This document shows, piece after piece, positions 38,647 through 45,992 of a stretch of 64,000 nucleotides of DNA. The stretch lies in assembly GCA_021201825.1 (NCBI GenBank), contig JAJQED010000016.1, positions 1-64,000 of the forward strand. The letters run 5' to 3'. Source of the DNA: Alistipes sp. GTDB taxonomy: Bacteria; Bacteroidota; Bacteroidia; Bacteroidales; Rikenellaceae. Every line of letters starts with the position of its first letter. Position 1 is the stretch's first letter. The notes under the pieces were generated by a model. It saw only the letters and a list, made by a program, of their open reading frames with translations, did not search any database and was not told the DNA's origin. The position numbers were made by a program, and so were the translations under genes.

Positions 38647-39846
38647 TTACCGTACTTTATGGCCTTTCAACGCATAATAAAGTATATATGCGAAGCAGGG
38701 TACACAGAGCCAGAATGCGTTCTGCATCCCGAATGAATCCTTCAGCCATCCGAGCAGGGGCAGGATAACGACCGGTCCGGCCATTGCCATGATAAGCAGT
38801 GAGGAGCCGGCTTTGGTGAATTTACCAAGGTCAGCCATGGCAAGGGGCCACAGTGCCGGCCACATCAGCGAACAACCCAGTGCTATCAATGCGATCGCCC
38901 ATATCGAAACGGCCGTCGGCAGTAGTACCACCAGCAGCGAGCCCGCAATGGCAACCAGCGAACATATAAGCAAGGCTGTTGACTGGCTCATAAATTTCGG
39001 GATCAGGATAATCCCGCAGATATACCCGATAACCATCCCCACCGGGCCTATCCAGGCATACATTTGGGGATTATCGAGCCCGTAATATGCCGCATAGTCT
39101 ACAAGTGTACTCAGGGATACGGTCTCCGCGCCGACATAGAAGAAGAGCGCCAGGCATCCCAAGAGCAGGTGCGGGAACTGCATTACGGAAGTTTTACTGT
39201 TGGCATACGGGCAGTCGTCCGCCGTCTCTTCGTCCTCGCCCTGTGCCTTTACTTCCGGGAGCGGGGCGAAAAGAGAAATTATACCGAGTAAAACAAATAT
39301 GCCAATAATGATAAGGAACGGCGTATTGAGATCGCTTATGACCGCCTGGTCGGCACTCTTACCGATGACCAGCGCGAGGAACACAGGGGCTACCGGCCAA
39401 GCCAGTTTGTTGCAGATGCCCATTATACTGATCCTCTTTGCCGCACTCTCCAGCGGACCGAGGATCGTAGTGTAAGGATTCACGGAGGCCTGCAGGAATG
39501 CGTTGCCCGTACCGCTAATGAACGAAGCCAGCAGGAAAAGGGCGAAACTTGCATGGGTGGCCGCAGGTATAAACAGCCCGAACGCCACAGCGAAGATTGC
39601 GAACGAAAGGGCCATTGTTTTTTTGTAGCCGATAGCCTTGATGGTCATGGCTGCCGGGTATCCGAATAGCAGGAACGGCAGGAACGTGGCCGCAATGATA
39701 AGGTAGGTCGTGCCGCCGCTGATATTCAGGGACCCCTCGAGGACGGGGACCAGGAACGAGTTTATGCCGAGGGCAAAGCCGATGGCAAAGAACATCATCC
39801 CTACGAAAGCCAACGGAACTGCGAAGTTTTTCGAAGTTTGGTTCAT
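38647..39846 (-). CDS. MFS sugar permease (FucP/GluP-like)
   Basis: A 399-residue major facilitator protein with about twelve helices, of the fucose/glucose/galactose:proton symporter group (FFAIGFALGINSFLVP, GTGNAFLQASVNPYTTILGP). It is last on the minus strand after the sodium symporter, GH130 and esterase genes, so it probably imports a monosaccharide or disaccharide handled by that module. Start supported by hydrophobic helix 1 beginning near residue 10. Confidence 0.9.
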   Translation of the reverse strand: MNQTSKNFAVPLAFVGMMFFAIGFALGINSFLVPVLEGSLNISGGTTYLIIAATFLPFLLFGYPAAMTIKAIGYKKTMALSFAIFAVAFGLFIPAATHASFALFLLASFISGTGNAFLQASVNPYTTILGPLESAAKRISIMGICNKLAWPVAPVFLALVIGKSADQAVISDLNTPFLIIIGIFVLLGIISLFAPLPEVKAQGEDEETADDCPYANSKTSVMQFPHLLLGCLALFFYVGAETVSLSTLVDYAAYYGLDNPQMYAWIGPVGMVIGYICGIILIPKFMSQSTALLICSLVAIAGSLLVVLLPTAVSIWAIALIALGCSLMWPALWPLAMADLGKFTKAGSSLLIMAMAGPVVILPLLGWLKDSFGMQNAFWLCVPCFAYILYYALKGHKVR

Positions 39847-39940
39847 AATTCTTTTTGGATTATTAGTCTTTGTTAGTTAAATTTTGAATGCACAATATAA
39901 TAATTTTTTAAAATAAATTATAAACCTTGTGGGCCTGGTG

Positions 39941-40915
39941 CTACTCTTTTGTATATTTAATTAATCCCCGTGTGCTAAGGTATTTTGCGCAGACCACTTT
40001 CCCGTCCGTATCCCTGTCGAATATTATGTGGTCGAAAGATTCCGGCCGGATAAAAAAAACGTCGTCCCCGGCCGGAAACAGATCTACCGGTTCTCCGGCC
40101 CAGTCGGGGAAAATGAGTCCGGCGGGACCCTTTTCAATAACGATATCGGCCATGCCGTTCTCGTTAAGGTAGGTGCCGGTATATTCATTGAGTTTGTTTT
40201 CCGGGAGTTCCGCTTCTTCGAACTTGTGCTTGCGCTGGGACAGGAGCTACTGCCAAACTTCCGGGTTCTCGTAAGTTTCGGTCCAGCTGTCATGGCCTAC
40301 ACCAGGGTAGACAGTGTACCGGGCCTCGGGGTTATACTCCCGCACGGCTTCAATCATTTCGTTCGAATAGTCTATCGATACGATATCGTCCGCGTCCCCG
40401 TGGAAATTCCAAACGGCCGTTTTGGACAACACGTACGCTATTTGCGGAAAACCGCCGCCGCAAATCGGGACAATGGCCGCGAAAAAACCCGGGAAAGACT
40501 GGGCGGTCGACCATGTCCCGAAACCTCCCATGCTGAGCCCGGTCAGGTAATACCGGTCGGAGTCCAAACGGTATTTTCGCGCTACCTGGTCTACTATTTC
40601 CGTTATCAGGCGGGGGTCCCATCCGTAAGTTTTAGCTTGCGGGGATACCGCCACGAACGGGAACTGCATTCCCTGTTCGATAAGTTTGGGCAGCCCGTGG
40701 AGTTTTATCCGGTCTATATCGCTGCCGGTTTCGCCGGCGCCGTGCAGGAATACCACAAGCGGCCACCGTACAGTGGTATCCGCGTCATAGTTTTCCGGGA
40801 GATAAAGCAGGTATTCGGTCTCGACGATATATTTCTCGACGGCTTGCTGGGCGATAAGGATGGACGGCAGGCAAAGCAATACCGCCAGGGCGAGCGTTAG
40901 GATGGATTTTTTCAC
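39941..40915 (-). pseudogene. secreted esterase split by an in-frame TAG
   Basis: Two consecutive open frames (222 codons at 40915-40247, then a tail to 39941) are in the same register and separated only by TAG at 40249-40247. Read through, they make a 324-residue protein. It has a signal peptide, an alpha/beta-hydrolase of the dienelactone-hydrolase/PHB-depolymerase type (VVFLHGAGETGSD; nucleophile GLSMGG; acid in HGDADDIVS; histidine in GVGHDSW), and a small C-terminal beta domain beginning near LNEYTGTYLNENG. Homologues usually carry Trp or a similar residue where the stop occurs (EVWQ-stop-LLSQRK), so a TGG-to-TAG change is likely. The catalytic residues lie before the stop, so a shortened enzyme might still work. 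Located between GH130 and the MFS permease. Confidence 0.8.
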
Positions 40916-40916
40916 A

Positions 40917-40955
40917 GTCTTAAATTTAAGCGGGTTTGTTCCGTCTTAAATTTAA
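40917..40955. repeat. 13-bp direct repeat upstream of the split esterase
   Basis: GTCTTAAATTTAA occurs at 40917-40929 and 40943-40955, 26 bases apart start to start, each containing the palindrome TTAAATTTAA. It lies directly upstream of the minus-strand esterase start. Could be an operator; no other support. Confidence 0.35.
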
Positions 40956-40993
40956 CGATAAACTTTCAAAAATCACATTCCGGCTCCGGACGA

Positions 40994-41995
40994 TTACAGT
41001 ATGGAGGTCCTCTTGGTGAATTCCACTATCTCGTCGACATACCCGAAAGCCAGCCCCGTTACCGTGTCCGCGCATCCGTAATAGACCGCGATACGCCCCG
41101 TTCCGGCGTCGTGCAAAGCCGCACACGGGAAGACGACGTTCGGGACGTCCCCCACGCATTCGTATAGCTTCTGGGGAGATATCAGGTAAGGGCCGCTGCG
41201 GTGGGTTACTTTCCAGGGCCGTTCCAGATCGAGCAATGCCGACCCGAAACTATAGACGTACCCGTTGCAGGAGATAAGCACCCCGTGGTAGAATAGGAGC
41301 CAACCCTTCCGGGTCACGATCGGCACGGGTCCCGCCCCGATCTTGGCGCACTGCCAGGCGCTCTGCTCGAACTTGGCCGGGGACATTACATGGCGGTGCC
41401 GTCCCCAAAATTCCAGGTCGGGACTTTCGCTGTAGAATATATCGCCGAACGGTGTATGGCCGTTGTCGCTCGGACGCGAGAGCATGGCGAACCGTCCGTT
41501 TATCTTGCGAGGGAACATCACCCCGTTACGGTTGAACGGCAGGAACGCGTTCTCCAGCTGGTGGAACGTGCGGAAATCGTATGTAAAAGCCACCCCGATG
41601 GTCGGGCCGTGATAGCCGTTGCACCAGGTGACGTAATACCTGTCTTCGATAAAACATACCCGGGGATCGTATCCGTATACCCATTGGCCGGTTTCCGGAT
41701 CGTCATTTTGGAAGCGGACCGGTTCGGGTTCGATCTCCCAGTCGATACCGTTGCGGCTGAACCCGGCATGGAGCCGCATCCGCCGGTTCTTGTCGTCACA
41801 GCGGAAAACCCCGGCGTAACCCTCCCCGAACGGGACTACCGCGCTGTTAAATATGCTGTTGGAATCGGGTAGCAGATCTCGCGGAATCACGGGGTTGCCG
41901 CTGTATCTCCACATCACCTCGCCGGACCCCTCGGGCCTCTCCTCCCACGGCATACCTGGCAGGTTCATGCCGTCCGTAATTATCGTTCCGTTCAT
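40994..41995 (-). CDS. GH130-family beta-mannoside phosphorylase/hydrolase
   Basis: A 333-residue five-bladed beta-propeller glycosidase of family GH130. Family members mostly phosphorolyse beta-mannosides (mannosyl-glucose, mannosyl-N-acetylglucosamine or mannobiose). The probable proton donor is Asp110 in GYDPRV. Other conserved blocks are [34 protein letters not shown] and FPCAALHD. No signal peptide, so cytoplasmic. Between a sodium:solute symporter (24 bases upstream) and a secreted esterase gene, so it likely processes the imported disaccharide. Subfamily and exact substrate are uncertain. Confidence 0.9.
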   Translation of the reverse strand: MNGTIITDGMNLPGMPWEERPEGSGEVMWRYSGNPVIPRDLLPDSNSIFNSAVVPFGEGYAGVFRCDDKNRRMRLHAGFSRNGIDWEIEPEPVRFQNDDPETGQWVYGYDPRVCFIEDRYYVTWCNGYHGPTIGVAFTYDFRTFHQLENAFLPFNRNGVMFPRKINGRFAMLSRPSDNGHTPFGDIFYSESPDLEFWGRHRHVMSPAKFEQSAWQCAKIGAGPVPIVTRKGWLLFYHGVLISCNGYVYSFGSALLDLERPWKVTHRSGPYLISPQKLYECVGDVPNVVFPCAALHDAGTGRIAVYYGCADTVTGLAFGYVDEIVEFTKRTSIL

Positions 41996-42019
41996 TCCAC
42001 AAAGATATATCCGATAAAT

Positions 42020-43915
42020 TTATTTTCTGCCGGTGTCGTATCCGAACCGTTCCATTTCTTCGTTATATTGTTTTTCTTCCCGGCACAACGGGTCGTACCA
42101 GTTCTTCTTGAGGATAAAGGTCGCGGTGGCCAGCACGGCGATGGTCCCTATCAGCCCGAGGTTGTTGCGCACCACGATATACATCGGCAGAAGCGTCAGG
42201 CAGCACTGCCATACGATACCGACGGCAATGTTTAACCAGTCGCGCCCGGCATTGCTGTTTGGACGCAGGCCGGGATATTGCTCCGTAGCCTTTTCCCGAA
42301 CGGGTTTCCATAATCCCCACGGGCGCACCCGGACATAAAAGTCTACCAGCGTTTTGTCGTCCGTCGGCGGAGCCGAGTAAGTTCCTATGATGCACCCGGC
42401 CAGAGACACAAGGAACAGCAGCGGGAAGAAATAGAGCACCATGTTGTCCGGCACGGTGAATTTCATAATGATAGCCGCCGTGATACCGGTTGCCATCCCC
42501 CAGAAATAACCCTCGCCGTTGAAACGCCACCAGTGCCATTTCAGCACGTTCGCGGCAATATACCCCCCGAAAAGCGCTCCGACGATCCATTGGAAGATCT
42601 CGTTGATATCCTTGAGGAAGAATCCCATTACGGTGCTGATCAGGACAACCAGGAACGAAACGAGGTAGCTGGCCCGTATCTGCCTCTTGTTGGAGGCTGC
42701 AGGGTTGATATATTTAAGGTAGATATCGTTTATTATATAGGCCGGTGCGGCGTTTACCGTGGAGGCGAACGTGGACATGAATGCCGCCAGCAGCCCGGCC
42801 AGCAACAGACCCAATAGCCCTGACGGGACGTATTCCGACATAAGGTGAGGAAGCAGCGTTTCGAAATCGCTGTTTTCCCCGCCCATAATTTCCGCGCCGC
42901 CTGCATGTGTGAAAAAATAAATGGCCATCAGCGCGAAGCCCATGATCATAAGGTAACGCGGGATCAACAGTATCACCGGCACAGAGCCGCTCATCATGGC
43001 CGCCTCGCGCGGAGAGCGGCAGGAGAGTATCTTCTGCATATCGTAATTGGGGGCGGGACCCGCCATGCTGTTAAGCACCCCCTTGAGCAGGGCCAGCATT
43101 ACGAAGATCGAGATCAGGCTGTACGGTTCGTCCGCCATGCGCTGAGTGAGCATGGGCAGCCGTTCGCTCCAGTCTATATCGAGCATCTTCCCGAAGAACG
43201 GGGTTCCCCAGCCCTCCGGCATGAACGAAGCAATAAGGTCCGGCGCGACCATGTTCATGGCGATTATGGCCACCACCACCCCGGCCACCGTCATTATGAG
43301 GAACTGAACCACGTCGGTCCATACGATGCTGAGCATCCCTCCCAGTACAACATAGAACGTTGCTATCGAAGTAAAGAAAATGCCGTAAAGATGGGGAACA
43401 TATTGCATCGGAACGTTAAACGGTACATACTGTGATACCACCTCCCACGGGATGAATATCTCCATGAATTTACCGACCCCGATAAATCCGTAAGTCAGGA
43501 AGCCGAGTACGCTGATAAGGGCGAAAACTATCACGATGGTGTGAGACAGGTTTGCCCCCCGGCCGTTGCCGAACCGGGTCCGGATCCATTCGGCCCCGGT
43601 CATCACGTTAGACCGCCGTAGCCATACCGAGAGGTAGACCATAAGGAATATCTGGTTGAAAACGGGCCATAGCCACGGTATCCAGAGGCTTTTGAAACCG
43701 TACGCGAACGCCCAGTAGACCATGAGCATGGTCCCCGTGATGTCGAACATCCCCGAGGCGTTGCTCAGCCCGAGCATGTAGAACGGCAGTTTTTTACCCC
43801 CGAGGAAATAGGAGTCGATGTTCTTTCCGGCCCTTTTTTTCAGTACAAGGCCCGTGACTACCATCAGGACGAGGTAGCATAGGATAATGACGATGTCGGC
43901 TGTCGATAGTTTCAT
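42020..43915 (-). CDS. sodium:solute symporter (SSS family)
   Basis: A 631-residue membrane protein with about fourteen helices, of the SSS family that couples sugar or other solute uptake to sodium. Recognisable parts are YFLGGKKLPFYMLGLSNASG near the N-terminus, VLGGMLSIVWTDVVQF in the middle and a long C-terminal extension. It is probably the first gene of the minus-strand module with GH130. Loci with GH130 phosphorylases often have such a transporter for the disaccharide. Confidence 0.92.
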   Translation of the reverse strand: MKLSTADIVIILCYLVLMVVTGLVLKKRAGKNIDSYFLGGKKLPFYMLGLSNASGMFDITGTMLMVYWAFAYGFKSLWIPWLWPVFNQIFLMVYLSVWLRRSNVMTGAEWIRTRFGNGRGANLSHTIVIVFALISVLGFLTYGFIGVGKFMEIFIPWEVVSQYVPFNVPMQYVPHLYGIFFTSIATFYVVLGGMLSIVWTDVVQFLIMTVAGVVVAIIAMNMVAPDLIASFMPEGWGTPFFGKMLDIDWSERLPMLTQRMADEPYSLISIFVMLALLKGVLNSMAGPAPNYDMQKILSCRSPREAAMMSGSVPVILLIPRYLMIMGFALMAIYFFTHAGGAEIMGGENSDFETLLPHLMSEYVPSGLLGLLLAGLLAAFMSTFASTVNAAPAYIINDIYLKYINPAASNKRQIRASYLVSFLVVLISTVMGFFLKDINEIFQWIVGALFGGYIAANVLKWHWWRFNGEGYFWGMATGITAAIIMKFTVPDNMVLYFFPLLFLVSLAGCIIGTYSAPPTDDKTLVDFYVRVRPWGLWKPVREKATEQYPGLRPNSNAGRDWLNIAVGIVWQCCLTLLPMYIVVRNNLGLIGTIAVLATATFILKKNWYDPLCREEKQYNEEMERFGYDTGRK

Positions 43916-44094
43916 GTCGAAGTTTAAGTCAGTAATTGCAGGTCGTAAGGCATACGCCCCGTATTATAACAACTCAAAACACTAAAGTAACAATCCCCGG
44001 CGGAAAAAAACGGTATTTTTTTGGTCTTGATGCAAACGGTGAAAATGCCGCAAAGCCGTATACCACTGGCGGGACCGGGTTTAAAAAATAAAAA

Positions 44095-44120
44095 AAGCGG
44101 ATGCCATCCGGCATCCGCTT
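44095..44120 (-). terminator. terminator of the thioredoxin gene
   Basis: A perfect 11-bp stem (AAGCGGATGCC, 44095-44105; GGCATCCGCTT, 44110-44120) with a 4-base loop. Read on the minus strand it runs straight into TTTTTT. It directly follows the thioredoxin stop. Confidence 0.93.
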
Positions 44121-44139
44121 ATAATTATAACTCTTGTCT

Positions 44140-44613
44140 TTAAATGTTATCCACCAGGAGAACCTCTTCGATAACCTTGACGAATTCCTTTTTGGGCCGC
44201 GCCCCCTGTATCATCTGGGGCTGTCCGTCCACCGGGATAAACAGTATGGAGGGCAGGCTCTGGATACCGAAAATGGCCGCCAATTCCTGTTCTTTGTCCA
44301 CATCGATCTTATATACGTCGATCTGTCCCTCGTAGTCCCGGGCGATGGTTTCCAGGATCGGGGCGATATTGCGGCACGGGCCGCACCATGTGGCGTAAAA
44401 ATCGATTATAGCGGGTTTGTCCCCCAGGAACAGCCACTCGTCCGGGTTCATCTCGTAATTTACGACCCTCTGCAGGAAACCCGCCTTGTTGAGGCTGACG
44501 GTCGCTGTCTCTTTCTCCACTATCCCTGCGCTACCGGGGTTCGCGCCTGTGCGTCCTCCGCAGGAGGTGAGCGCGAGAGCCGCCGTGACGGCCACCAGCA
44601 ATATGTTTTTCAT
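44140..44613 (-). CDS. thioredoxin-fold lipoprotein
   Basis: A 157-residue lipoprotein (lipobox ALTSC, Cys18) with a thioredoxin domain from about residue 55. The active site is WCGPC (Cys77/Cys80), the cis-proline is in SLPSILF, and the start of the strand before the active site is PAIIDFYAT. It would act in the periplasm or at the outer membrane in disulfide reduction or protection of exported proteins. Single-gene unit with its own terminator and a -7-like element upstream. Confidence 0.92.
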   Translation of the reverse strand: MKNILLVAVTAALALTSCGGRTGANPGSAGIVEKETATVSLNKAGFLQRVVNYEMNPDEWLFLGDKPAIIDFYATWCGPCRNIAPILETIARDYEGQIDVYKIDVDKEQELAAIFGIQSLPSILFIPVDGQPQMIQGARPKKEFVKVIEEVLLVDNI

Positions 44614-44688
44614 GCTTTATACGTTAAAATTGTTAATAATCTAACGTATTAAGGTGGTTGGTTAGTATCCGATCCTCGCGGACAAAGG

Positions 44689-44696
44689 CAAATATA
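44689..44696 (-). promoter_or_regulatory. -7 promoter element for the thioredoxin gene
   Basis: TATATTTG on the minus strand, followed by GCC, is an exact match to TAnnTTTG. A TTG at the expected 19-base distance is missing. Transcription would start near 44682. Confidence 0.4.
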
Positions 44697-44770
44697 GGTA
44701 ATTCGCCGGAAAAAAATACCCGTCCGTTTAAAAATACCATTAATATGTCACGCCGCTTCTCCCGGAAAAA

Positions 44771-44810
44771 ATACCCGGTGGTTACCGTATTACAGGTGAC
44801 CGCCGGGTAT
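44771..44810 (-). terminator. terminator of the small membrane-protein gene
   Basis: A 16-bp stem with two non-Watson-Crick positions (44771-44786 with 44795-44810) and an 8-base loop. On the minus strand it is followed by TTTTT. Located just after the stop of the 72-residue gene. Confidence 0.8.
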
Positions 44811-44826
44811 CATGCCTGCATTGGCA

Positions 44827-45045
44827 TTATTTCTTTTCTTCGTTCTTAAAGGGCTTCATCTTTCCTGTGATCCAGATCAGGACCAGCGTGCCGATTATCC
44901 AGCCTATAAGGACCGCGATTACTGAACCGAGTGTGAAGCGTAGCCCGTCGTTATAAAACAAAATCCCGGCACAGATAAGCAGCAGCAAAACGCTCAGCCG
45001 AACGATAAACTTTGTTTTCGGTGTCATGGTATTTATAATACACAT
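44827..45045 (-). CDS. small two-helix membrane protein, unknown function
   Basis: A 72-residue protein, or 66 residues if it starts at the second Met (ATG at 45027-45025, MTPKTKF). Two hydrophobic helices (FIVRLSVLLLLICAGILFY and VIAVLIGWIIGTLVLIWI) flank a short loop, and it ends in a basic/acidic tail. The longer start codon directly abuts the TAA of the upstream lipoprotein gene, so the two are probably one transcript, and a terminator follows. I do not recognise a family. A role as partner or immunity protein to the upstream lipoprotein is conceivable but untested. Confidence 0.65.
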   Translation of the reverse strand: MCIINTMTPKTKFIVRLSVLLLLICAGILFYNDGLRFTLGSVIAVLIGWIIGTLVLIWITGKMKPFKNEEKK

Positions 45046-45798
45046 TTAAAAAAATTGATTCCATATTTGCTTAACAGCATTTGTAGTAGACGCTGCAATC
45101 CCCCCCGCGAGAGCTCCGGGACCAGCACCGCCACCTCCTACTATTACTCCTGCAACCGCTCCACCAATAGCACCTGAAACATCATCTCCACCAAAATCAC
45201 TCCAACTGAACCATCCTCTACTTTTTACAAAATCTTCTCCTAATGTTTCATACCATATAGACGAATTATTATACCAATATTCAGCCGTATATAATGCAAC
45301 ACTTGCACCATATAAAATAGGATCGGCTTCTTCTTTTGAGAGATCAGATTTAATATTTTCTGTAATTGCTTTTATTTCCGAAAGGACTTCATTTAAATCC
45401 CCGGGATTTACAAAAGCTTCCAGCAATAGTAAAGTATATTCTTTTTGTTTTTCACTTAAGAGATTAAAGTCAAGAATTTTATTTTCAATTCCTGCCCGCG
45501 TTATGGGTAAATTAGATATTTGATTTCTTCGTAGAAATTCTTCAGTAGCCGTATCTATCATTAATTCTATGTCACCAAAAGAAGTGCCGCCTCGAGTTAT
45601 ATTTTCAGTAGTTATGCCATTCTTTTTTAAATAATCCAAAATAAAATTGAGGCCGTCATTATGTAAAATTCCAACATCATCATAGGATAACTCACTAAAT
45701 TCTTCAATTTGTTCTACTTTTTCATTTTTGCAAGAATAGCAAATAATTGAAATTACCAGCGAAGAAATAATTGTTGCAATAAAGAGAATCTTTTTCAT
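45046..45798 (-). CDS. AT-rich lipoprotein with glycine-zipper tail, unknown function
   Basis: A 250-residue exported protein. The hydrophobic leader ends in CYSC (likely lipidated Cys23), followed by a mostly acidic helical body and then a glycine/alanine-rich segment (about 207-240; VSGAIGGAVAGVIVGGGG, GALAGGIAAS) with repeated GxxxG spacing before a short Trp-containing end (KQIWNQFF). GxxxG tails of this kind insert in membranes and occur in some bacteriocins and pore-formers. Base composition differs sharply from its neighbours (for example, only 16 G/C in 45601-45660), which suggests horizontal acquisition. I do not recognise a named family. Followed without a gap by a small membrane-protein gene. 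Confidence 0.75.
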   Translation of the reverse strand: MKKILFIATIISSLVISIICYSCKNEKVEQIEEFSELSYDDVGILHNDGLNFILDYLKKNGITTENITRGGTSFGDIELMIDTATEEFLRRNQISNLPITRAGIENKILDFNLLSEKQKEYTLLLLEAFVNPGDLNEVLSEIKAITENIKSDLSKEEADPILYGASVALYTAEYWYNNSSIWYETLGEDFVKSRGWFSWSDFGGDDVSGAIGGAVAGVIVGGGGAGPGALAGGIAASTTNAVKQIWNQFF

Positions 45799-45992
45799 AA
45801 TCTTAAAAGTTTTAGGGTTAATAATAAACTTAGATTAAACGTAAAGAACCTTTAATTGATTTGAACCAATAATTTGCTATAAAAAATAAAGCCGGCATAA
45901 ATTTTTGCAATAACAAATTAGTTGTTCAAATTAAACAATGTCCTAAAAAAATAAAATTTAAGTAAAAAAATATACAAATTTAGAAATGATGT

